In this document: positions 1 to 9,631 of the stretch, piece by piece | Numbering within the stretch: the stretch's first letter is position 1 | How the letters are laid out: each line of letters starts with the position of its first letter | DNA from: Rubellimicrobium arenae | Lineage (GTDB): Bacteria; Pseudomonadota; Alphaproteobacteria; Rhodobacterales; Rhodobacteraceae | NCBI RefSeq assembly: GCF_017916275.1 | Contig: NZ_JAFMST010000011.1 | Coordinates: forward strand, 1-64,000 | Direction of reading: 5' to 3' | Length of the DNA stretch: 64,000 nt | Translations under genes and position numbers: made by a program | Notes under the pieces: generated by a model | Told to the model about the DNA's origin: nothing | The model's input: the letters and a program-made list of their open reading frames with translations, nothing else | Databases searched by the model: none

Positions 1-10
1 CAACCCTCGC

Positions 11-87
<77 letters not shown>

Positions 88-127
88 AGTTGAGCGAACG
101 AACCAGCGCAGGTGATAACCTGCTCTG

Positions 128-155
128 TGATTTGGCCCCCATTTGATCGGACACT
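128..155. repeat. Terminal inverted repeat of the IS, orfB side
   Basis: Begins TGATTTGGCCCC and ends CGGACACT. It matches the reverse complement of 1407-1436 at most positions with one single-base gap. It is directly preceded by CTCTG, the 5-bp target duplication. The orfB stop codon touches its inner edge. Confidence 0.85.
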
Positions 156-1024
156 CAGGCGGTTGCGGTTTGGGCAGCGATGAACTCGCGAGGCGAGCGC
201 ATCTTCAGCCCGGAGTGCGGGTGGTGGGCGTTGTAGTCCTCGAACCAGGAGGGGAGCAATCCGAGGACCACCTCGGCGCTGGGGAGTGGGGTCACCTGGA
301 CGTAGTCGCGTTTCAGCGTGCGCACGAAGGCCTCCGAGATGCCGTTGCTCTGGGGGCTTTTCACCGGGGTGAAGCAGGGCTTGAGGCCGAGTTGGCGGGC
401 GAAGATCCGGGTGTCCTTGGCGGTGTAGGGCGAGCCGTTGTCGCTGAGCATCTCCACCGGTTGGGGTGCCCGGCAGCCGCCAAAGCGCTTCTCGACGGCC
501 TCCAGCATCATGTCCCGGACATCGGAGCCGCTGATGCCGGCGTTCGCCACGGCGCACCAGCTGATGATCTCGCGGTCGTGCGCGTCGATGATGAACGCAC
601 CTCTCACCACCTCCCCGTTCCAGCACGTGAACTCGAAGCCGTCTGAACACCAGCGCAGGTTAGAACGCATGACGATGACCTTGCCATCGTGCGTCACGTC
701 CGGCCGCTCCTTGTAATGACGGGCCAGAAGGAGGCTGTGAGCCTGCAGGATGCGGTAAACGCGCTTGTGGTTCACCGGGACCAGCCCGTCCGCCCGGAGC
801 TGCCGGTTCAGCACGGCCGTGATGCGCCGGTAGCCATAGGTCGGCCGCGCTGTCGCGAGAGCCATGATGGGCGGCACCACCGTCGTGTCTTGCGCCTTGT
901 GATAGCGCCGACGCGGCTTGGTCGCGCCCTTCAGCCGGTCGTGCAGGTTCGAGCGAGCCACCCCGAGCACCTCCGCGATGGCCTTCATCGGAAACCGTCC
1001 TTGAGCGGCGATGGCGCTAGCCAC
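155..1024 (-). CDS. IS3-family transposase OrfB (DDE catalytic domain)
   Basis: A 289-residue OrfB with an HTH_21-like N-terminus and an rve integrase core. The DDE residues are visible: the first D in RWCSDGFEF (near residue 127), the second in MLSDNGSPY (near 194), and the E in SNGISEAF (near 230), in the usual IS3 spacing. The frame opens with GTG, but the protein is normally made as an OrfAB fusion by -1 frameshifting. After slipping on A7 the reading runs KKTDVASAI straight into this frame. No internal stop is seen, so it is probably functional. Confidence 0.9.
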   Translation of the reverse strand: MASAIAAQGRFPMKAIAEVLGVARSNLHDRLKGATKPRRRYHKAQDTTVVPPIMALATARPTYGYRRITAVLNRQLRADGLVPVNHKRVYRILQAHSLLLARHYKERPDVTHDGKVIVMRSNLRWCSDGFEFTCWNGEVVRGAFIIDAHDREIISWCAVANAGISGSDVRDMMLEAVEKRFGGCRAPQPVEMLSDNGSPYTAKDTRIFARQLGLKPCFTPVKSPQSNGISEAFVRTLKRDYVQVTPLPSAEVVLGLLPSWFEDYNAHHPHSGLKMRSPREFIAAQTATA

Positions 1025-1362
1025 ATCGGTTTTTTTGGGCGCGCCTTGTCCAAAGCCTCCTTCAGGATCTCGATTTCCAGCGTCTTGCGCCCGAGCTGGC
1101 GCTCAAGCTCGCGGATGCGGTCTTCCATCTGCCGGACGAGTTTGTTGCTCGTCACCTCGTCGTCGCCGGTAACCGCCACGCTCCCGCCCTCCAGCATGAG
1201 CCGTCGCCAACGGTAGTGCAGGTTCGGGGCGACGCCGTTGCAGCGAGCCACGACCGAGATGCTGGCCCGCTCGTCCAACGTCTCCTCGACGATGCGGAGC
1301 TTCTCGGCCGCGGACCAACGACGGCGCCGGCCGCCGTCCGTGATGATCTCAACGTCAGACAT
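985..1362 (-). CDS. IS3-family transposase OrfA (HTH)
   Basis: 125 residues with a helix-turn-helix of the HTH_8 / transposase_8 type (RRRRWSAAEKLRIVEE followed by SISVVARCNGVAPNLHYRWRR) and a C-terminal leucine-zipper-like helix, RIRELERQLGRKTLEIEILKEAL. This is the DNA-binding and dimerisation half of the transposase. It overlaps orfB by 40 bp in the -1 frame. The ATG lies 45 bp inside the inverted repeat at 1407-1436. Confidence 0.88.
   Translation of the reverse strand: MSDVEIITDGGRRRRWSAAEKLRIVEETLDERASISVVARCNGVAPNLHYRWRRLMLEGGSVAVTGDDEVTSNKLVRQMEDRIRELERQLGRKTLEIEILKEALDKARPKKPMWLAPSPLKDGFR
1030..1036 (-). promoter_or_regulatory. A7 programmed -1 frameshift site of the IS transposase
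   Basis: Seven consecutive A on the minus strand, placed as A_AAA_AAA relative to the orfA codons (CCA AAA AAA CCG). This is the standard heptanucleotide for -1 frameshifting in IS3 elements. Slipping here joins OrfA to OrfB with no intervening stop. Confidence 0.75.
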
Positions 1363-1406
1363 AAGCTCGTGATTAGGGCTGTGCCTAAGCCTCCATAATC
1401 ATGCCC

Positions 1407-1436
1407 AGGTGTCCGCTCGAAACAGGGGCCAGTTCA
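1407..1436. repeat. Terminal inverted repeat of the IS, orfA side
   Basis: Its reverse complement begins TGAACTGGCCCC and contains CGGACACC, matching the other end. It is followed directly by CTCTG at 1437-1441, the second copy of the target duplication. Confidence 0.85.
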
Positions 1437-1466
1437 CTCTGGTTTGCACAAAGACCAGACCACCCG

Positions 1467-1500
1467 AAGCCCCCGTTGCAGCGATGCGCGGGGGCTTTGT
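1467..1500 (+). terminator. Hairpin, probable original terminator of tRNA-fMet
   Basis: A perfect 9-bp stem, AAGCCCCCG (1467-1475) with CGGGGGCTT (1489-1497), and a 13-nt loop, followed by TGT. If the IS and one CTCTG copy are removed in thought, the hairpin lies about 65 nt after the tRNA 3' end, a natural place for its terminator. Only a short T stretch follows, so the strength is uncertain. Confidence 0.6.
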
Positions 1501-1587
1501 CGTTCGGGGACGATGTGTCAGCCCCGTGGGTCTTGGGTGCGCCGGCGGGTGCCTCGGGGTGGAGCAAAGCCGTCGCCCCAGAAACAC

Positions 1588-1614
1588 GAAAGCCCGCGCC
1601 ACCTGCGCGGGCTT
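1588..1614 (-). terminator. Terminator hairpin after the recombinase remnant
   Basis: A perfect 9-bp stem, AAGCCCGCG (1590-1598) with CGCGGGCTT (1606-1614). On the minus strand it begins at the last stop codon of the recombinase frame and is followed by TTCGTG. Its position at the end of that frame suggests it was the recombinase terminator. Confidence 0.55.
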
Positions 1615-2891
1615 CAGTCTGGGGTGCGGGGTTGGTCGGGGCTGGCAAGTGGCGCCCCGGCTTTGAGGGGCCGCCTCCCCGACGGCGGCTGCTGGCCGTC
1701 GGGGTCATCCTCCGGATCGACGTCCCTAAGAAGGACCTCGACATCTTGATCGGCGTCGAGCGTGGCGGGCGTAGTTGCCTCGACTTCCAAGCGATCATCG
1801 GGCGAGAACGCGACGGCCCGCGCACCGCCGAGATCGAGAAGGGCGCAAAGCCTCCCCTCGATCGCCACGGTGTGGCTTTCGACCGCCTTGTCCCAGGTGA
1901 CCACGACCTTCTCGATGGGGCTCCGCAGCGCGAGACTCGCCCGGCCGAGCGCTACCTCGTGCGAGAGCGACGCCGCGAGGCGCCGGACCTAACCGCGATA
2001 GACCCGGGGCAGGTCGAAGACGACGGGCGTCATCTCCGCCCGCTTCGCCTCCCAGGTGGCGAGCTGGGCCTCGGCCTTCTCCAGGGCGTCGAAGAGTGCG
2101 GTGCTGGTCCGGCCCTTGGCCATGGCCGCGACGAGGTTGTTGACCGCCTCGCGAGCCTCGGCGACTTGGTCCTCGACCCGCCTGATCTCCCCGTTGGCCC
2201 GTTCTTCCAATACGGCCGCCTCGGTGTCCACGCGAGCCTTGAAGGCGGCGTAGGCCGCGTCGGTGAGGAGGTGCCGCTGCAGGCCCGCGAGCACCCGCCG
2301 CTCGGCCTCCTCCTGGCGGATCCCGGGCTGGCCCTCGCAGATCGCCGAGCCCTTCTGCTTGGAGTCCGAGCAGTAGTACCGCTTGTCCCCAGAGCCTGCG
2401 ATGGTCAGGTACCCACCACAGCGACCGCAGCGCAGCAGGCCCGAGAGCAGGTACTTGATCTTGCGGACCCCTTGGATCTGGGAGAGGCCCTTCGCGCCCT
2501 TGGCGATCCGCTCGGCCCGCTTGACGTCGTGGGCGTCCTGGCGCGTCTTCACGGCCTGCCAGAGATCGTCGGGAACGATGCGAAGGTGCGGCACCGCGGC
2601 GATCTTGTGCTCCGAAGGATCCCGCAGCCGCGAGGCCCGCTTGCGGGTGTCGGGATGGAGCCGGTACTCAAGCCGGTTCCACACGCGGACGCCGACGTAC
2701 AGCTCGTTGTTGAGGATGCCGGTGCCGCGGTCGCGATTGCCCTGGATGGTGGACTGGTTCCAAGCGGGCGTGACTTCCCGCCTGCCAGAGGCGGGGCAGG
2801 GGACGCCCTCCTTGTTGAGCTGAGGCGCGATCTCACGCGGCGTGCGGCCCTCGGCGTACTCGCGGAAGATCTGGAGGCGCCTGACGCGAGC
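1614..2891 (-). pseudogene. Large serine recombinase, C-terminal remnant (broken)
   Basis: The open frame starts abruptly inside the Recombinase domain (LQIFREYAEGRTPREIA, later TGILNNELYVGVRVWNRLEYR). It continues through a zinc ribbon (LLSGLLRCGRCGGYL, YYCSDSKQKGSAIC) and a coiled coil. A TAG at 1986-1988 interrupts it, yet the same frame reads on with family-typical C-terminal sequence (VRRLAASLSHEVALGRASLALRSP, then EGRLCALLDL) to 1614. The N-terminal resolvase domain with the catalytic serine is absent: a TGA at 2892-2894 precedes the first homologous residues and nothing recombinase-like lies upstream. Two independent lesions mark it as a pseudogene. It is a relic of an integrated element near the tRNA gene. 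Confidence 0.85.
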
Positions 2892-3605
2892 TCACACGAC
2901 GTTGGTTCGGCGCCGCGATTGCACAGACCCCTCAGGTGGGCGCGCTCTGGGGCGGTCAGCTGGCAGACAGAGCCTCTCGCTGAGCTGGATCCACGGCGAA
3001 TGCCGAAACCTCGAATTGCCGCGATGGTTCTCAATCGGCAGCCGATAGGCTTGGCGGAGGCGGACACCGGTACGGTCATTCATGCGAGCGCCGGAGTAGG
3101 TGCCACTGTGACGGAGGTTCGTTCGCAAGAATATAGGATCGGGCAGGAAACTGCTGCTGAAGCGACATGACAGATCGGAAGCGCCGAGCCGCATCTGGTT
3201 CTTGCCTCCTGTGCTGAACTGCCTTTCGGGGTGAGGTAAGTATAGGTCCGCTCAGTCGGCCGCTAGCGATGAGCTTCCACGATCGATGGGCTCGATTCTC
3301 TAAACTGCGAACGTTGCGTACCGGTGACCCACCGCATCGCTGATCCCGACAGGGTCACGCGCCTAAGCTGGGCCACTCGCGAGGGCCGGATGCCCGAACC
3401 GACCATCGCGCGGGGCGGGCGCTCGGACGCGGTCCGTGTCCGTCCGGTCGTTGATCCTGTCGCAGGTTGCTGGCGCCGATTGGTCTTGTGCTTGGCATCA
3501 AAGCCGAACGACCTAGCAGTCAGCCATCGCCAGCCGAACCGAACCCGTGGGCCCTGGTGGCTGAGAGAGACGTGCGCTCCCGCCTGCATCGCGAGGAGCG
3601 CGCTT
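2892..3605. other. Intergenic, no supported gene
   Basis: About 0.7 kb on the truncated side of the recombinase. Open frames on both strands are rich in Arg/Pro/Ser and show no domain signature, and none has a persuasive ribosome site. I see no second copy of the tRNA 3' end and no obvious attachment-site repeat. It may be eroded element DNA. Confidence 0.5.
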
Positions 3606-3836
3606 ATGGCCATCCCGACCAAGAACATGTCAGTCACAGCACGCGATCAAGGGCTCATCCAGACCTCGCAAGAGGCCATCCAGCAGTCACGCGACCTGCT
3701 GGACGCCACGGGGTCACTTGTCAAAGGGTCGAAGGCGGCCGGGACGGCGCAACCTTCCGCTCCCAAGGTCGGGCCGTCACCAGAACGGCTTGGCCTCGAA
3801 GGAACAAGCGTCCCCAAGCCGGACAACGGCACATAG
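3606..3836 (+). CDS. Small hypothetical protein (76 aa)
   Basis: Begins MAIPTKNMSVTARDQG and is preceded by GAGGAG about 9 nt upstream. The N-terminal half is a polar helix (GLIQTSQEAIQQSRDLLDATGSLVKG); the C-terminal half is a Ser/Pro/Gly tail. It has no membrane segment and no recognised domain. Composition looks more protein-like than the shadow frames around it, but the call rests only on that and the ribosome site. An internal start at Met8 is possible. Confidence 0.4.
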   Translation: MAIPTKNMSVTARDQGLIQTSQEAIQQSRDLLDATGSLVKGSKAAGTAQPSAPKVGPSPERLGLEGTSVPKPDNGT

Positions 3837-3936
3837 GTTCGCTCCCTTTGCACCGGCCTGCGCCTGGTGCTCAGCGTGCCAGGGCGTCGTGGCAAGACCT
3901 TGGCCCTGCGACATGCCTTTATGGCTGATGGGCCAC

Positions 3937-4308
3937 TTACTCGAACAGGGTCCGAAGGCAGCGCTCCACGTCGAACGGTTTCTCGCAGCGCGGGATGTCC
4001 ACATAGGCCCGAGGCAGCGACCACGCGTCGTAGCCGGTGGCGAACATGAACGGGATGCGCCGGTCGCGCAGGACCTCGGCCACGGGAAAGACCATCTCGC
4101 CCCCGAGGTTCACGTCGAGGATGGCCACGTCGGGCGGTGCACCGGTGGCGAGCAGCGCCAGAGCCTCGGCCACGGTCGGCACGGGCCCCATCACCTCGGC
4201 GCCTGCTTCCTCCAGCTCGGTGCAGAGATCGTTGGCCAGCAGGTACTCGTCTTCCACCACGAGGACACGACGGTCGCGCAGAGAGAAGCGGAAATCGGGA
4301 TCAGGCAT
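3937..4308 (-). CDS. Single-domain response regulator (CheY-like receiver)
   Basis: 123 residues that are only a receiver domain. The acidic pocket is in VLVVEDEYLL (EDE), the phospho-acceptor is the Asp in VAILDVNLGG, and the conserved Thr and Lys appear as FATGYD and RCEKPFD. There is no output domain. It overlaps the 3' end of the large CheB-CheR-HWE kinase gene by 8 nt, so the two are translationally coupled. HWE kinases commonly phosphorylate such stand-alone receivers, so it is the likely partner (inference). What it acts on cannot be seen here. Confidence 0.9.
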   Translation of the reverse strand: MPDPDFRFSLRDRRVLVVEDEYLLANDLCTELEEAGAEVMGPVPTVAEALALLATGAPPDVAILDVNLGGEMVFPVAEVLRDRRIPFMFATGYDAWSLPRAYVDIPRCEKPFDVERCLRTLFE

Positions 4309-7300
4309 CGGCTCGCTCCTCCCGGGAGGACAAGGGCAGGGTGATCGTGCAACGCACGCCGTCCGCTCCGAGTTCATAGGTTGTCTCGGCCTTGAGCTGG
4401 TAGGGGAGCGCCCGCTCGATGAGCTCGCGCCCGTAGCCTGTTCCCTGCGGGGCCGCCCCGGGCTCCGGCATGGCCACCCCTGTCTCGATCCACTCGACCC
4501 GGAGCCGAGGGCCATCCTTGCCACGAAGCATGCGCCAGCGCACGGCAAGCTGGCCGTCCCGCTGGGCCAAGGCCCCGTACTTGGCGGCGTTGGTCGCAAG
4601 CTCGTGGAGCGCCAGCGCGAAGGTCTGGACCGTGCTCGAGCGCAGTCGCACGCCCCTGGGCCCGTCCAGGGTCACGCGCTCGCCGCGGCCATCCGCGTCC
4701 ACTGCGCCCAGGGCGCCGAGCTCGGTGCGGAGGAGCTCGTCAAAGGCGACGCGGTCGCCCTCGTGGAGGCGGGAGAGCAGGCCCTGCACGCGCGCCAGCG
4801 CGTCGAGCCGGCCACGGAAGGCGGGCACGAAAGCCTCCTGGGTCGGGTGCTCCCCAAGCGTCGTGGCCAGTGTCGCGCGCACCACGCCCATGAGGTTGCG
4901 GGTCCGGTGCTGGAGCTCGGCCACCAGCACGCCTTGCCGATCCTGGAGCTCGCGCAGGTGCTGCACATCCGTCGAGGTGCCCAGCCATTCCACAATGGCG
5001 CCCGCTTCGTCGCGGACCGGCCGTGCGCGGGTCTGGAAGAAGCGGTAGGTCCCGCTGGTCGCCTCGCGGATCCGATAGTTGGCCTCGAACGTGCCGGTCG
5101 TCTTCGACTGCTCCCACGCCTCCCGCGCGGCTTGCCGGTCATCGGGATGGAGGGCGTCCAGCCAACCCCTGCCATGGCTGGCCTCCTCGGCCTGTCCGGT
5201 GAAGGCTGTCCACTGCGGGCTGGCCCAGGTCCAGTGCCCGTCATCGACGGCGCGCCAGACGAGTTGCGGAATCCCTTCGGCCAAGGTGCGGAACCGCAGC
5301 TCGCTGTCGTGCAACGCCTGTTCGGCCACCCGGCGTTCGGACACGTCCTGGCCGATCTTCAGGAAGCCCAGGATTTGTCCGTCGGGCCCGGTCAGGGGCC
5401 GCGTGATGCCCTCGATGAACACCCGCGAGCCGTCCTTGCGAACATGCCAGCGCACGTTCGGGGCCTGGCCCGCGTCGCGCGCCTCCTGCCGTTCCGTCTC
5501 GGGCTGGTGCGCCTCCCGGTCCTCGGGGGTGAAGGTGATGTCGACGGGCCGGCCCACGGCTTCTTCGGCGGTCCAGCCGAAGACCTCGTGGGCCCCCGTG
5601 GGCCAGGTCTCGATCCGGCCCCCGGCGTCGGTGGTGAAGATGGCGTAGTCCTTGGCGGTCTCGACGATGGCCCGGAAGCGCTCCTCGCTTTCCCGCAGCG
5701 CCGCTTCGGCCTCACGCCGCTCCGTGATATCCATGGTGACCGCGAGCAGGGTGTCGGGCTGTCCTTCCCCGTGCCGCAGCACCGCGACACGGCTGTTGGC
5801 CCAGATGGCCGAGCCGTCGGGGCGCTGGTAGCGCTTGTCGAGGCTGGCGGTGCTGCCCTGCCGGGCCTGCACGACTGCCTCGAGGCTCGGGGGGATGTCC
5901 TCGGGGTGGGTCACCTCCGGGATCGACAGGCGCAGGAGTTCGTCCCGCGACCGGCCCAGGATGCGGCAGAGCTCGTCGTTGACCTGGAGGAAGCGCCCCT
6001 CGAGCGTGATCTCCGACAGTCCCACCGAGGCCGAGGCGAAAATGGTGGCGAGTCGCGCCTCGCTCTCCTGCAGGGCCTCCTCGGCCTCGCGCCGCTCGGT
6101 CACGTCCAGCACGAACTCCACCACCTCGTCCCCGATCCGGCGGGCGGCGAAGAGACCCCACCAGCGCGAGCCGTCCTTGCGGAAGTACTGCTTTTCGTAA
6201 GGGGTGCTTCCGCCCAGCGTGAGCACCTCCTCGACGGCCTTGCGCGACGCCTCGTGGAACTCCGGCGGGGTCAGGTCGGCCCAGGTCCGGCCCAGCGACT
6301 CCTCGCGCGTGAAGCCGGTCAAGCGCAGGAAGGCGTCGTTCACCTCCGTCAGGGCGAAGTCCTTGCCCCAGAACATCACGCCCACGGTCTGGATCTGCAG
6401 GACGTTCTTCAGCCGCGCCTCGCTCGCGCGCAGCGCCGCCTCAGCCCGCACGCGTTCCACCGCCGCCCAGGTGCGCTCGGTCACCTCCTCCATCAGCGCG
6501 ACCTCGCCCGCCGTCCAGCGCCGGGGATCCGCCGAGACCCCGACGATCGACCAGAGCGGCTTGTTCTCGCCCCGGCGCAGGCTCGCGGCGACAAGCCCGC
6601 GATAGCCGAGCCCTGCGAGGTTCTGCCGGTCCGTGGCGGTCAGGCCCTCTGCCGTCGCGATGTCCTCGATCACCAGGGTCCGGTCGAACGCGACCCGAAG
6701 GGCGGCCGGGAAGTCGGATAGGCGAACGCCTGCGGGCAAAGGCGGCACCCGGTCGTTGCCGACCTGATGGGTGAAGTCCCCGCGGTCCTCCGCGAGCCGG
6801 TAGACGCCGACATAGCAACGGTCGAGCTGCAGGTGCCCGGACAGCATGGCGATCGCGCGGTTCGTCACGGCATCGGCGCTGGGTTCCGCCCGCAGCGCGT
6901 CGCCAAGCTTGAGGAGGAACGCCTGGCGCTCCTCGCTTTCCCTCAGGCGCTCCTCGGCTTCGCGCCGGGCGGTCACGTCCACGAAGGTGACGACGACGCC
7001 GGCGATGACGTTGTCGGTCGAGCGGTAGGGCAGCACGCGCACCGCGAAGCGAGCACCCGTCTCGGGGTCGCCCACCTCCCGCTCGACGGGGACGAGGGTG
7101 CGCAGCACCCGGCGGGCGTCGCGTTCGATCTCGTCGTAGTGGACGCGCGCCTTGATGTGGGTGATGGGTCGGCCTTCGTCGGATTCGAGCAGGTGAAACA
7201 GGTCCGCCGTGGCCGGGGTGAAGTTCGTCACGCGAAGCTCGTTGTCGAGGAAGAGCGTGGCGATCTGGGTCGCTTCGAGAAAGTTCTTGAGGTCGCTGTT

Positions 7301-9496
7301 GGCGCGGCCAAGTTCCTGGACGCGGTGGGCGAGCTCGCCATTGACGGTGGTCAGCTCCTCGTTGACGGACTGGAGCTCCTCCTTGGAGGTCTCGAGCTCC
7401 TCGTTCGCGGACTGCAGCTCCTCGTTGAGGGACTGGTACTCCTCGTTGGAGGACTTCAGCTCCTCGTTGGTGCTTTCCAGCTCCTCGACCGTGCCCTGGA
7501 GGTGGTCGCGCGTGACGCGCAGCTCGTCCTCCAGGCGGCGGGTGTGCTCGACCGGGTCGGCGCTGGACGGCGCGGCGCCCGGCGCGGCGGAGTCGGGGTG
7601 CGGCTGCCGGTCCTTGAAGGCCACGAGGAAGCCCGTCGGCATCCCCGAGGCCGAAAGGCGCGGCTCCACGACCAGGTCGATGAGGCGATGGGGATGGGTG
7701 GCCAGCTCCAGGCCATGCAGCTCCGCCGTATGCCCTTGCTCGGCGGCGCGAGCGAGCGCGGTGCGCAGGTCCAGCCTCAGGGCCGGATGAATGAGCTGCA
7801 GGAGGTTGAGCGAGGCCGCGCCGCGGGAGGGGGCGAGGAACGGGCCGATTGTGCCCGAGAAGTGCAGCACGTTGTGCTGCGGGTCGACGATCACGTAGGC
7901 GGGCGAGAGCTGCTCGATGACCCGCTCGGCCCAGCGGGTGAGGTCGGCGCCATCGGAGCGGGTTGGTTCGGCGGGCGGGAGCGGAGCGCCCTGCGTCAGC
8001 GCCCGCCGGTCCACGGCCGTGAAGGGGAAGTCCGGAAGGACCCGGGTGGCGGTGTCGAGCCGCCGGAAGATCCGGGAGCGAGCCTCGAGAGGCGCGAAAA
8101 GGGCCGTGTGGCGCGAGGCGTTCTCGCTGTTGCCAAGGAAGAGGAAGCGCCCGGGGCGCAGCGCGAAGTGGAAGAGCGGGATCACCCGCTCCTGAAGCTC
8201 GGCGTCGAGGTAGATGAGGAGGTTGCGGCAGGACACGAGGTCGAGGCGCGAGAAGGGGGCGTCCTTGATGAGGCTGTGCTGGGAGAAGACGCACATCTCC
8301 CGCAGCTCCTTGGTGACGCAGTAGGTGTCGCCCTCCTTGACGAAGAACCGGCCCAGCCGCTCCGGGCTCATCTGCCCGGCGATCCGGTCGGCGTAGCGCC
8401 CGGCCCGCGCGGCGGCGAGCGCGCGCCCGTCGAGGTCGGAGGCGAAGATCTGGACGGGCGGAGGGTCGTCCATCCGGGCGCGGTGCTCGGCCAGGAGGAT
8501 GGCGATGGAATAGGCCTCCTCGCCCGTGGAGCAGCCCACCACCCAGACGCGCAGAGGGTCGCGTGGCCCCTTGCCCTCGAAGAGCCGGGGGACGACCTCC
8601 CGCTCCAGCAGCTCCCACTCCCGACGATCGCGGAAGAACTCGGTCACGCCGATCAGGAGGTCGTTGAACAGGTCCTGCGCCTCGGTGGGGCTCGCGCGCA
8701 GCGTCTCGATATAGTCGCTCAGATCGCCGATCATCAGCGCCTGCATGCGCCGCTGCACCCGGCGCAGGAAGGTGCCGGGCTTGTAGCCGTGGAAGTCGTG
8801 GCCGGTGCGGCTCCGCAGGATCCCGGCGATCGTCCCGAGCGCCGCGCGGGCCTCGGGCGTGTCCGGGGCCGCAGCCGCTCCCGGGTCCGCGGTCTCGCCG
8901 ATCTGCTGGATCAGGATCACGATCCGCCCCGCCAGCTCCGCGACGGGCAGCACGGCATCCGCGAGGGCGACGGGGCTGTCGCTGGAGGCCAGGGCGTGGG
9001 CGCGCGATTCCTCGGTGTCCTCGGCCAGGGCCAGGCCCCCGGCCTCCTTGATCTCCTTCACCCCCAGCGTCCCATCGCCGTCCGTTCCATCGAGCGCCAC
9101 CACAAGGGCGCGCCCGCCGCCCTGCGTGGCCAGCGAGACGAGGAAGCTGTCGATCACACCCCGCGCGCCCGGGGCCTGCTCGGCGGGGTGCGTGCGGAAG
9201 CGGCCGTCTTCCAGCGTGGCGATCACGTTCATGGGCGGCAGGTACAGGCGACCGGGCTCGACGGGCATCCCGTCCGCGATCTCCACCAGGGTGTGCCCGC
9301 CGGCCCCGGCGGCGGCCCGCAGCCGCGCCTCGTCCAGCGCCTCGCGGAGCTGGAGCACCATGATGAGCGCGGCATCCTCGCGGGGGGGCAGGGTCGTCAG
9401 CACCGCCTCCAGCGAGCCGATCCGGGCGGCCGAGGCGGTGATCGCGACAAGGACGGAGGCGTCAGCCTCGCGGGTCGGGGTCGTGTTGGGGGACAT
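4301..9496 (-). CDS. CheB-CheR-PAS/GAF-HWE histidine kinase fusion
   Basis: A 1731-residue cytoplasmic protein. Order: CheB methylesterase-like domain (about 13-193), CheR methyltransferase (220-478, SAM motif VVGCSTGEEAYS), a PAS-like segment (518-628), a long coiled coil of NEEL heptads (653-738), PAS (740-850), GAF (855-1020), four PAS domains (about 1025-1525) and a C-terminal HWE kinase. The kinase shows the H-box LQHRTRNLMG, the N-box HELATNAAKYGAL and the WxE motif VEWIETG. The CheB part is degenerate: Ser22 and Asp141 of the triad remain but the histidine position holds Gln49 (MVLQL for the usual VVQHL). I chose the ATG at 9496, preceded by AGGTGA; a GTG two codons earlier is possible. 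It forms an operon with the overlapping receiver gene. Fusions of this kind are found in sensory and stress pathways other than flagellar chemotaxis; the signal is unknown. Confidence 0.93.
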   Translation of the reverse strand: MSPNTTPTREADASVLVAITASAARIGSLEAVLTTLPPREDAALIMVLQLREALDEARLRAAAGAGGHTLVEIADGMPVEPGRLYLPPMNVIATLEDGRFRTHPAEQAPGARGVIDSFLVSLATQGGGRALVVALDGTDGDGTLGVKEIKEAGGLALAEDTEESRAHALASSDSPVALADAVLPVAELAGRIVILIQQIGETADPGAAAAPDTPEARAALGTIAGILRSRTGHDFHGYKPGTFLRRVQRRMQALMIGDLSDYIETLRASPTEAQDLFNDLLIGVTEFFRDRREWELLEREVVPRLFEGKGPRDPLRVWVVGCSTGEEAYSIAILLAEHRARMDDPPPVQIFASDLDGRALAAARAGRYADRIAGQMSPERLGRFFVKEGDTYCVTKELREMCVFSQHSLIKDAPFSRLDLVSCRNLLIYLDAELQERVIPLFHFALRPGRFLFLGNSENASRHTALFAPLEARSRIFRRLDTATRVLPDFPFTAVDRRALTQGAPLPPAEPTRSDGADLTRWAERVIEQLSPAYVIVDPQHNVLHFSGTIGPFLAPSRGAASLNLLQLIHPALRLDLRTALARAAEQGHTAELHGLELATHPHRLIDLVVEPRLSASGMPTGFLVAFKDRQPHPDSAAPGAAPSSADPVEHTRRLEDELRVTRDHLQGTVEELESTNEELKSSNEEYQSLNEELQSANEELETSKEELQSVNEELTTVNGELAHRVQELGRANSDLKNFLEATQIATLFLDNELRVTNFTPATADLFHLLESDEGRPITHIKARVHYDEIERDARRVLRTLVPVEREVGDPETGARFAVRVLPYRSTDNVIAGVVVTFVDVTARREAEERLRESEERQAFLLKLGDALRAEPSADAVTNRAIAMLSGHLQLDRCYVGVYRLAEDRGDFTHQVGNDRVPPLPAGVRLSDFPAALRVAFDRTLVIEDIATAEGLTATDRQNLAGLGYRGLVAASLRRGENKPLWSIVGVSADPRRWTAGEVALMEEVTERTWAAVERVRAEAALRASEARLKNVLQIQTVGVMFWGKDFALTEVNDAFLRLTGFTREESLGRTWADLTPPEFHEASRKAVEEVLTLGGSTPYEKQYFRKDGSRWWGLFAARRIGDEVVEFVLDVTERREAEEALQESEARLATIFASASVGLSEITLEGRFLQVNDELCRILGRSRDELLRLSIPEVTHPEDIPPSLEAVVQARQGSTASLDKRYQRPDGSAIWANSRVAVLRHGEGQPDTLLAVTMDITERREAEAALRESEERFRAIVETAKDYAIFTTDAGGRIETWPTGAHEVFGWTAEEAVGRPVDITFTPEDREAHQPETERQEARDAGQAPNVRWHVRKDGSRVFIEGITRPLTGPDGQILGFLKIGQDVSERRVAEQALHDSELRFRTLAEGIPQLVWRAVDDGHWTWASPQWTAFTGQAEEASHGRGWLDALHPDDRQAAREAWEQSKTTGTFEANYRIREATSGTYRFFQTRARPVRDEAGAIVEWLGTSTDVQHLRELQDRQGVLVAELQHRTRNLMGVVRATLATTLGEHPTQEAFVPAFRGRLDALARVQGLLSRLHEGDRVAFDELLRTELGALGAVDADGRGERVTLDGPRGVRLRSSTVQTFALALHELATNAAKYGALAQRDGQLAVRWRMLRGKDGPRLRVEWIETGVAMPEPGAAPQGTGYGRELIERALPYQLKAETTYELGADGVRCTITLPLSSREERADA

Positions 9497-9631
9497 GTTC
9501 ACCTGCCCTTTGCATCGCGCGCAGCTCGGGGCCGCCCCTGCGCGACGTCACCTTGCCGCCAAGCTGTAGGTCGCGCCGCGGCGAAACGCCAGCCGCCAAG
9601 CCGCTCGCCGGAGCCTGACCCGACTGAGGCA

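Larger units (their letters stand above)
128..1436 (-). mobile_element. IS3-family insertion sequence, IS2-group-like, about 1.3 kb
   Basis: Imperfect terminal inverted repeats of about 28-30 bp lie at 128-155 and 1407-1436. Both start with TGA and share the blocks TGGCCCC and CGGACAC. The element is flanked by a perfect 5-bp direct repeat CTCTG at 123-127 and 1437-1441, read here as the target-site duplication. Inside are overlapping orfA and orfB on the minus strand with an A7 slippery site between them. Size, gene layout and 5-bp duplication fit the IS2 group of IS3. Both genes look complete, so the copy may be active or recent. It sits between tRNA-fMet and the hairpin that probably terminates it. 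Confidence 0.92.

Noticed and set aside
1401-3170. 589-codon plus-strand open frame across the recombinase relic
   Set aside because: Complement of the recombinase pseudogene, with no family motifs.
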